Shown here one piece after another: positions 22,010-27,016 of a DNA stretch of 27,016 nucleotides. Both the position numbers and the translations under genes were made by a program. The DNA is from an uncultured Eubacteriales bacterium (GTDB lineage: Bacteria; Bacillota; Clostridia; Oscillospirales; Oscillospiraceae). The stretch spans positions 1 to 27,016 of the forward strand of contig CAJLWS010000005.1 in NCBI GenBank assembly GCA_905210385.1. Direction: 5' to 3'. The notes under the pieces are model-generated. The model did no database searches. It saw only the letters and a program-made list of their open reading frames with translations, and had not been told where the DNA came from. Positions within the stretch are counted from its first letter, which is position 1, and each line of letters begins with the position of its first letter.

Positions 22010-22037
22010 AATTTCCTCCAAAGTGAGAGAGATTGGC

Positions 22038-22718
22038 TCAGGCCATCAGGGCGCCGTCACCGTCGAGAAGGGTCATCCCGGTTACGTTGGCCGCCTGAGG
22101 GGAGAGCAGGTATTGGGCGGTCTGGGCCAGCCCCTGCCAGCCGGCGCCCTGCTCCCAGGCCAGGGCATTCACCGTAATGTTGCCTGCGGCCAGGTTCCGG
22201 GCCAGGTGGCGCATCAGGCCGCGCAGGGCCCAGTTGGATGCGCAGAAGGCCGCGTCATTCCCATCTTGACTACACCCCCGTGCGGACAGGAGAAGAAGAA
22301 TCGAGTAAGGGCCATTTTCCCGACCCTGAGCCAGCATTTGCCGGGCTGCCTGCTGGCAGCACAGGATGGTGCCGTCTACATTGAAGCGCAGAGTGCGCTG
22401 CCACTGCTCCAGCGGCAGCGCCAGAAAGCTCCCGGGATCGTCGACCATTTCGGCGGCTACCAATCCGTCAAGCCTTCCGAACCGGGCGAGAAAGGCTGCA
22501 AACAGGGCATCAATGGACTCTTCGCGGGGCAGGCATACCGGGAAGGCACAGCCCTGCCCCCCTGCTTGGCGGATGTCGATGGCAGTTTGCTCTGCAAACT
22601 CCGGCACGCCGCCGGCCACGCCTACGGCCCAGCCGCTTCGGGCCAGTTCCAGGGCAATGGCACGCCCAGCCCCGGAGCTTCCGCCCAGGACCAGGACCGT
22701 CCGTTTGCTTTCTCCCAT
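22038..22718 (-). CDS. Degenerate short-chain dehydrogenase, probably non-catalytic
   Basis: A 226-residue Rossmann-fold protein of the SDR family. The cofactor loop is kept as LGGSSGAGRAIA, and LSARG retains the Ser. The catalytic YxxxK is replaced by FCASN (Tyr to Phe, Lys to Asn), and the NNAG motif reads VAAEM. It should not catalyse normal SDR chemistry. It is shorter than its two neighbours and lacks an unbroken C-terminal substrate loop. ATG 22718 follows GGAGGTGATGAGAC. Its frame is intact and it has a strong ribosome binding site, so it is expressed rather than decayed; a partner or regulatory role with the neighbouring SDRs is only inference. Confidence 0.85.
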   Translation of the reverse strand: MGESKRTVLVLGGSSGAGRAIALELARSGWAVGVAGGVPEFAEQTAIDIRQAGGQGCAFPVCLPREESIDALFAAFLARFGRLDGLVAAEMVDDPGSFLALPLEQWQRTLRFNVDGTILCCQQAARQMLAQGRENGPYSILLLLSARGCSQDGNDAAFCASNWALRGLMRHLARNLAAGNITVNALAWEQGAGWQGLAQTAQYLLSPQAANVTGMTLLDGDGALMA

Positions 22719-22732
22719 GTCTCATCACCTCC

Positions 22733-23518
22733 TCATACAGATACGATGCCGCCGGCCACCAGCAGGGACTGCCCAGTGATGCGGCCGCTGTGCTGGATCA
22801 AAAAGGAACAGGCCGCCGCAATGTCCTCGCCGGTCTGCAGGCGGCCGGTGGGATACAGCCCTTGGATAAACTTTAGATAGTCCTCCCGGGTGCCGCTGCC
22901 CGAGGCCACATACTCCTGGCAGAAGCGTTCCATCATGGGGGTCCAGACTGTGCCTGGGCAGACGCCGTTGACCAGGATCCCATAGGGCTTGAGGGCCGCG
23001 GCGGCGCTGCGCATCAGCCCCCTGGCGCACCATTTGGAGGTGCCGTATGGGGTGACAATGTCCTCGTCCTGATTCATTGCTGCCTGGCTGAGCACAATGA
23101 CAATCCGGCCCTGGATGTTCTGCCGCACCATCTCCTGGGCCGTGCGCTGTATGCACAGGAAGGGAGCGTCGCAGTTGACCCGGGTAAAGCGGTGCCACTG
23201 CTCCATGCTCATCTCCATCCAGGAGAGGTATCCACCCACCCCCGCATTGTTCACCAGCGCGTCGATCCGGCCGAAGCGGGCCATGACCTGATCAAAGGCG
23301 GCCTGGATCTGCTCCGGCTGGGACAGGTCGCAGAGAAAGGCGGCCCCATCGGCCCCCAGTTCCTGCAGCTGTTCTATCTGCGCCAGCGCACTGTCTCCGT
23401 CCCGGTCCAGTATGGCCACAGAAAACCCATCCAGGGCCAATTGCCGGCAGATGGATCTGCCAATTCCATTGGCGCCGCCGGTGACGACAGCTATTTTTCC
23501 CTCTTTTGTGCTTGCCAT
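22733..23518 (-). CDS. Short-chain dehydrogenase/reductase with intact catalytic site
   Basis: A 261-residue classical SDR oxidoreductase. Seen in order: TGGANGIGRS (NAD(P) binding), ILDRDG (an Asp after the second strand, favouring NAD over NADP), LVNNAGVGG, VLSQAAM (Ser), YGTSK (Tyr and Lys), and the C-terminal GRITGQSLLVAGGIVSV. The closest type is a sugar-alcohol or sorbitol-6-phosphate-like dehydrogenase. Its substrate cannot be named. ATG 23518 follows AGGAGGGATCAA. It lies between two other SDR genes in one minus-strand operon. Confidence 0.92.
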   Translation of the reverse strand: MASTKEGKIAVVTGGANGIGRSICRQLALDGFSVAILDRDGDSALAQIEQLQELGADGAAFLCDLSQPEQIQAAFDQVMARFGRIDALVNNAGVGGYLSWMEMSMEQWHRFTRVNCDAPFLCIQRTAQEMVRQNIQGRIVIVLSQAAMNQDEDIVTPYGTSKWCARGLMRSAAAALKPYGILVNGVCPGTVWTPMMERFCQEYVASGSGTREDYLKFIQGLYPTGRLQTGEDIAAACSFLIQHSGRITGQSLLVAGGIVSV

Positions 23519-23555
23519 TTGATCCCTCCTAAATTCTACCAGCTGCGCAAATCCC

Positions 23556-24293
23556 TCACGGCATCACAAAACCGCCGTTGGGGGAGATGGTCTGCCCGGT
23601 CAGATACCGGGCAGTAAGTATATATTCCAGACAACCGGCTACGTCGGCGGGTTGGCCGATGTAGCCCATGGGGATGGTGGCCGCGGCGGCCCGCAATTCT
23701 TCCTGATTGACCCCCCGGACCATATCTGTCATGATCAGACCGGGGGCGATGGCATTCACCCGCAGCCGGCGCTGCGCATACTCCAGAGCCAGGGCCCTGG
23801 TCAGGCCGATGACGCCAGCCTTGGCTGCGCAGTAGTCGGCCTGGTTAATTGAGGGAGTCAGGCCGTTGACGGAGGAGATGTTTACCACACAGGCGTCGTG
23901 ATCCAGCATCCGGGGCAACGCCAAATGGCACATATGCATGGTCCCCATCAGGTCCACTGCCAGGAGCCGGCTGTACTGCGGGCAGGTGATCCGGGTGTAG
24001 CTGAGGTTGTTTGTGATGCCGGCATTGTTGACCAGGGCGTGCAGCTCCGGACCAAACCGCTGTGCCGCTGCATCCAGGAAGGCGCGGCAGCTGTCATAGC
24101 TGGCCACGTCGCTCTCAAAGGCGAAAGCGTCCATGCCGTACTGGCGTGTGATCTGAGCGGCCACCGCCTCAGCAAGGGGCTTAGAGGACGGGCGTAGATA
24201 GCTGAGTGCAACCTGATAGCCCATCTGGCCCAGTTTGAGGGCCATCTCCGCCCCCAGTCCCCGGGAGGCCCCGGTGATCACTGCGGTTTTCAT
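23556..24293 (-). CDS. FabG-like short-chain dehydrogenase
   Basis: A 245-residue classical SDR. TGASRGLGAEMALKL, LVNNAGITNN, VVNISSVNGLTP (Ser), YCAAKAGVIGLTRALALEYA (Tyr, Lys), RVNAIAPGLIMTDM and GQTISPNGGFVMP are all present, typical of FabG-like 3-oxoacyl or sugar-ketone reductases. In a sugar transport operon a carbohydrate or polyol substrate is more likely than fatty acid synthesis, but this is inference. The start overlaps the permease stop by ATGA, so translation is coupled to the transporter. Confidence 0.92.
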   Translation of the reverse strand: MKTAVITGASRGLGAEMALKLGQMGYQVALSYLRPSSKPLAEAVAAQITRQYGMDAFAFESDVASYDSCRAFLDAAAQRFGPELHALVNNAGITNNLSYTRITCPQYSRLLAVDLMGTMHMCHLALPRMLDHDACVVNISSVNGLTPSINQADYCAAKAGVIGLTRALALEYAQRRLRVNAIAPGLIMTDMVRGVNQEELRAAAATIPMGYIGQPADVAGCLEYILTARYLTGQTISPNGGFVMP

Positions 24294-25255
24294 AGGTGTT
24301 TTCCCTCCTTTTTCAAGGCGGCGGCCTTAGTTGGGTGGGACGCCTGATAGCAGTCCAGCCCCACTACCAAAATAAGCACCAGTCCCTTAAAGACCAGCTG
24401 AGTGTTGGTGCTGGCTCCCATGATGCCCAGTCCATTGGAGAGCACACCCATGAGCAGCACTCCGAAAAAGACGCCGCTTACGCTCCCCTTTCCCCCGGAG
24501 AAGGACACGCCGCCCACTACCACGGCAGTGACCACTTCCATCTCCAGCCCCGTGCTGGCGGGGAAGCCGCCGAACAGCCGGGACATATGGATGCAGGCGG
24601 CCAGGCCCACCAGAACCCCGCACAGGCCAAAGGCCAGCAGGCTCACCCGCCCCACCGAAAGTCCAGCCAGCCGGGAGGACTCCGGATTGCTGCCGACTGC
24701 GTACAGCTGCCGCCCGGGGTAGGTGTAAGACAGGAACAGCTGACCCAGCACAAACACGGCCAGCATGATAACCACGGGCACCGGAACGGGGCCCAGATAA
24801 CCCTGGCCCAAAAGACGCATACTCTCCGGCAGCCCGCGCACCGGGGCGGAGCGGGTGATGATATAGGCCAGTCCCTGGTAGATCTGCATGGCCGCCAGGG
24901 TGCACAGCATGGCCGGCATATGGGTGACCAGAATGATTACCCCGTTAAGCAGCATGGCGGCGGTGGACAGGGCTACGCCGATCAGGCAGGCCAGCACCGG
25001 CGAGACCCCTGCCTGGGTAATGAGCAGGGCCGTGGCACAGGAGGACAGGGAGATCAGCGCCCCCACCGACAGGTCGATATTCCCAGTGATTACGATGAAA
25101 GACATTCCCACCGAGACAATACCCAGAATGGCGGCCTGGCGCAGCAGGTTAAATAGATTGCTCCAGGAGGCAAAGCCCTCCACTGTGAAGCAGAAGAATC
25201 CAATCAGCACCACCAGTAGGAGGACTACGGTGTACTGTTTTAATTTTAGGAGCAT
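24290..25255 (-). CDS. RbsC-type sugar ABC transporter permease
   Basis: A 321-residue polytopic membrane protein of the ribose/xylose/galactose permease family. Hydrophobic segments occur throughout, with the family's AILGIVSVGMSFIVITGNIDLSVG block near residues 42-65, YTYPGRQLYAVGSNPESSRLAGLSV in the middle and VTAVVVGGVSFSGGKGSVSGVFFGVLLM near the C-terminus. These are the usual ATPase-contact and pore regions. The ATG at 25255 overlaps the ATPase gene end by 10 bases. It pairs with the RbsA-type ATPase and the binding protein to import a sugar or polyol. Confidence 0.95.
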   Translation of the reverse strand: MLLKLKQYTVVLLLVVLIGFFCFTVEGFASWSNLFNLLRQAAILGIVSVGMSFIVITGNIDLSVGALISLSSCATALLITQAGVSPVLACLIGVALSTAAMLLNGVIILVTHMPAMLCTLAAMQIYQGLAYIITRSAPVRGLPESMRLLGQGYLGPVPVPVVIMLAVFVLGQLFLSYTYPGRQLYAVGSNPESSRLAGLSVGRVSLLAFGLCGVLVGLAACIHMSRLFGGFPASTGLEMEVVTAVVVGGVSFSGGKGSVSGVFFGVLLMGVLSNGLGIMGASTNTQLVFKGLVLILVVGLDCYQASHPTKAAALKKEGKHL

Positions 25256-26784
25256 ACTGCTGCCCTCCCTTCCTCCAGTCCGGAGGCAAGTCTCATTATT
25301 TTTTCCTGGGTGAACTGATTACGATCTTCCAGCACGCCGGAGATACGCCCCTCGTGCAGCACAATGATGCGGTCGGACATTCCCATCAGTTCTTCCAATT
25401 CTGAGGAGGCCATGAGGATGGACACTCCCTGTTGGGTCAGCTGATCCATCAACTGATACAACTCGTACTTGGCCCCCACATCCACGCCCTGAGTGGGCTC
25501 GTCCAGCAGGAGAATGTGGGAGGAGCTGGCCAGCCATTTGCACACGGCTACTTTCTGCTGATTGCCGCCGCTGAGGGTCTTGACCAGCTGGCGGATGGAT
25601 CGGGATCGGATGTCCAGGGCGGTCCGGTATTTCTCCGCGGTTTCCCGCTCCTGCCGCTGGTCCAGAAAGACGAACCGGGAAAGGCGCCGCAGGATGGGCA
25701 GGGAGATGTTATCCCGGATGGAGCGCTCCAGCAGCACTCCCTGGCCCTTCCGGTCCTCCGGGACGAAGCCCAGCCCCAGCCGGATAGCCTGCCTGGGGGA
25801 ACAGACCGCCTCCGGCCTGCCGTCCACTTCCAGATCCCCGGCGCGGTGCCGGCTGGCGCCGAAGAGCATTTGCAGTACCCGGGTACGTCCGGAGCCCACC
25901 AGCCCTGCCAGACCCAAGATTTCCCCCCTGCGCAGGAAGAAGGAGACATTTTGCACGCCGTGCCCGCTCAGTCCCCGCACCCGGAGGACCGGCTCCCCCG
26001 GGTGCCCGCGGCGGAGAGGATAGGTCTCCGAGAGTTTCCGGCCCACCATCAGCCGCACCAGTTCCCCCTGGGGGATGGCGGAGACGGGCCCCTGGGCCGC
26101 CAAGCGCCCATCCCGCAGGACGGTGATGTAATCCGCCAGACGATAGATTTCATGGAGACGGTGGGAAATATAGATAATGGTGGTCCCCTGCGCTTTGAGG
26201 GCCTGTATCTGCCGGAACAGCAACTGGGCATCCTGATTGGTGAGAGGAGCGGTAGGCTCGTCTAAAATCAGCAGCTTTGGCCGCTGGGCTACCACCCGGG
26301 CGATGGCTACGAACTGGGCCTGGGCCACGCTCAGCCCAGCGCTCCGCCGGTGGGGATCCATGGACAGGCCCAGCGCGCTCAGAAGCTGTCCGGCCCGCTC
26401 CTCCAGCTGCCTGGGGTGGAAGAGGAAGCCGCTCCCTCCCCCCTCCAGAAAGATGTTTTCCGCGATGCTCAGCTCCGGGACCAGGCTGTTCTCCTGGTAG
26501 ATCACACCGATGCCCAGCTGTTTTGCCTGCTGGGGGGTGATCCCGGAAAAGGGTCGCCCATCCAGGAGGAACGTGCCGCTGTCTGGCTGGGCAGAGCCGG
26601 TGATCAGCTTGATAAGGGTGGACTTTCCAGCTCCGTTTTCCCCCACCAGGGCGTGGACCTGCCCCCGGCGAACCCGCAGGCTGACGTGATCCAGCGCCGC
26701 CACGCCGTCATAGGTTTTGGTCAGCTCCCGCAGTTCCAGGACATACTCCGGGGAGGGGGTGCGGATTGGTTGTGGCGTATTCAT
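25246..26784 (-). CDS. RbsA/MglA-type sugar ABC transporter ATPase
   Basis: A 512-residue duplicated ABC ATPase. Domain 1 has Walker A GENGAGKST (residues 48-56), signature LSVAQAQ and Walker B LLILDEPTAPL. Domain 2 has the degenerate Walker A GLVGSGRTRVL usual for the second half of this family, LSGGNQQKV and ILLLDEPTQGVDVGAK. ATG 26784 is chosen because sequence typical of the family (VLELRELTKTYDGVAAL) starts soon after it; an ATG at 26811 lies inside a stem-loop and has no ribosome binding site. AAGGAG lies 14 bases before 26784, slightly far. It energises import of a monosaccharide or polyol. Confidence 0.95.
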   Translation of the reverse strand: MNTPQPIRTPSPEYVLELRELTKTYDGVAALDHVSLRVRRGQVHALVGENGAGKSTLIKLITGSAQPDSGTFLLDGRPFSGITPQQAKQLGIGVIYQENSLVPELSIAENIFLEGGGSGFLFHPRQLEERAGQLLSALGLSMDPHRRSAGLSVAQAQFVAIARVVAQRPKLLILDEPTAPLTNQDAQLLFRQIQALKAQGTTIIYISHRLHEIYRLADYITVLRDGRLAAQGPVSAIPQGELVRLMVGRKLSETYPLRRGHPGEPVLRVRGLSGHGVQNVSFFLRRGEILGLAGLVGSGRTRVLQMLFGASRHRAGDLEVDGRPEAVCSPRQAIRLGLGFVPEDRKGQGVLLERSIRDNISLPILRRLSRFVFLDQRQERETAEKYRTALDIRSRSIRQLVKTLSGGNQQKVAVCKWLASSSHILLLDEPTQGVDVGAKYELYQLMDQLTQQGVSILMASSELEELMGMSDRIIVLHEGRISGVLEDRNQFTQEKIMRLASGLEEGRAAVCS

Positions 26785-26813
26785 GGGATCTATCACTGCT
26801 CCTTTTTGCATAG

Positions 26814-26837
26814 GGGGGCGGCCCAAAGGCCGCCCCC
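26814..26837 (-). promoter_or_regulatory. GC-rich intergenic stem-loop between binding protein and ATPase
   Basis: A perfect 10-bp stem GGGGGCGGCC/GGCCGCCCCC (26814-26823 with 26828-26837) with a 4-base loop. No T-run follows on the minus strand. It lies just after the binding-protein stop, where such stems often protect the upstream mRNA or weaken readthrough, giving more binding protein than ATPase. Confidence 0.7.
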
Positions 26838-26854
26838 ACGCGTACAGTTGGGAA

Positions 26855-27016
26855 TCAGTCCGCCCAAAGCTGGCGGAATTGCTCCACGGTGTCCGGGGTG
26901 ATCTCCTCAGCGGACCAGTAGATGACCTGGTCCTTTGGGGCGTCATCGGTGCCACGCACCGCGGCGAGGCCGGCTTTGACCATGTCTACGGCTACCTCGT
27001 CGGCAGCGATGTAGAG
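26855..27016 (-). CDS. Sugar ABC transporter substrate-binding protein, C-terminal end only
   Basis: The last 53 codons of a gene whose start lies beyond the window. They read LYIAADEVAVDMVKAGLAAV, then RGTDDAPKDQVIYWSAEEITPDTVEQFRQLWAD and TGA. The pattern (position for ligand strand, then EITP..V..F) is typical of the end of periplasmic-type sugar-binding lipoproteins of the RbsB family. It is the first gene of the transporter operon in the window and should determine substrate specificity; the specificity cannot be read from this fragment. Confidence 0.85.
   Translation of the reverse strand, partial: LYIAADEVAVDMVKAGLAAVRGTDDAPKDQVIYWSAEEITPDTVEQFRQLWAD

Noticed and set aside
24296..25156. 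+ strand frame opposite the permease
   Set aside because: Low-complexity His/Gln/Gly-rich product, typical antisense of a membrane protein gene.
1..27016. CRISPR array, tRNA or rRNA gene, insertion sequence
   Set aside because: No regularly spaced repeats, no tRNA-like cloverleaf, and no transposase or terminal repeats were seen on either strand.

Overview
The window looks like chromosomal DNA of a GC-rich Clostridia member, most likely Oscillospiraceae-type (Flavonifractor/Oscillibacter-like). This is an inference from gene content, GC-rich codon use and strong GGAGG-type ribosome binding sites; no rRNA or other marker gene is present. It has two halves.

Positions 1 to about 20,660 are the middle of an integrative conjugative element (ICE), transcribed on the + strand. 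In order it holds: the end of a class B sortase, a 30-residue membrane peptide, a small hypothetical gene, a SAM synthetase (metK), a DUF3991/TOPRIM protein, a broken gene, a beta-class DNA methyltransferase, a DUF4406-like protein, and a protein made of two similar halves. Then come a MobC-like accessory protein, a relaxase, a DUF4314 protein, a PcfB-like protein, an ArdC-like antirestriction protein, a small hypothetical gene and a PAPS-reductase-like PP-loop protein. The secretion genes follow: VirD4 coupling protein, Maff2/VirB2-like peptide, TrbL/VirB6-like channel, PrgI-like protein, VirB4 ATPase and an M23 peptidase. These should form a Gram-positive type IV secretion machine plus DNA processing. 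Integrase, element ends and the rest of the element lie outside the window.

Two AT-richer toxin-antitoxin islands sit on the opposite strand inside the transfer genes. One is phd-doc (14,220-14,836), between the TrbL-like and PrgI-like genes. The other is a Phd/YefM-RelE-RelB/DinJ cassette with an HTH peptide remnant (17,735-18,709), between VirB4 and the M23 peptidase. Each has a readable sigma70-type promoter.

Positions 20,816-27,016 are a compact minus-strand operon, read right to left: end of a sugar-binding protein, a GC-rich stem-loop, RbsA-type ATPase, RbsC-type permease, three short-chain dehydrogenases (one lacking its catalytic residues) and a GldA-like metal-dependent polyol dehydrogenase. 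It is probably a polyol or sugar uptake and oxidation pathway. No mobile-element end is visible at the junction (20,663-20,815), so it may be host DNA or element cargo.

The main points for a second look are: a multi-stem structure just upstream of the mobilization genes (candidate oriT); a pair of mutually exclusive hairpins after the methyltransferase; the element-borne SAM synthetase; several transfer genes with a good ribosome binding site but no canonical start codon; a gene split by an in-frame UAG; the four-reading-frame toxin-antitoxin cassette; and the apparently catalytically dead dehydrogenase.
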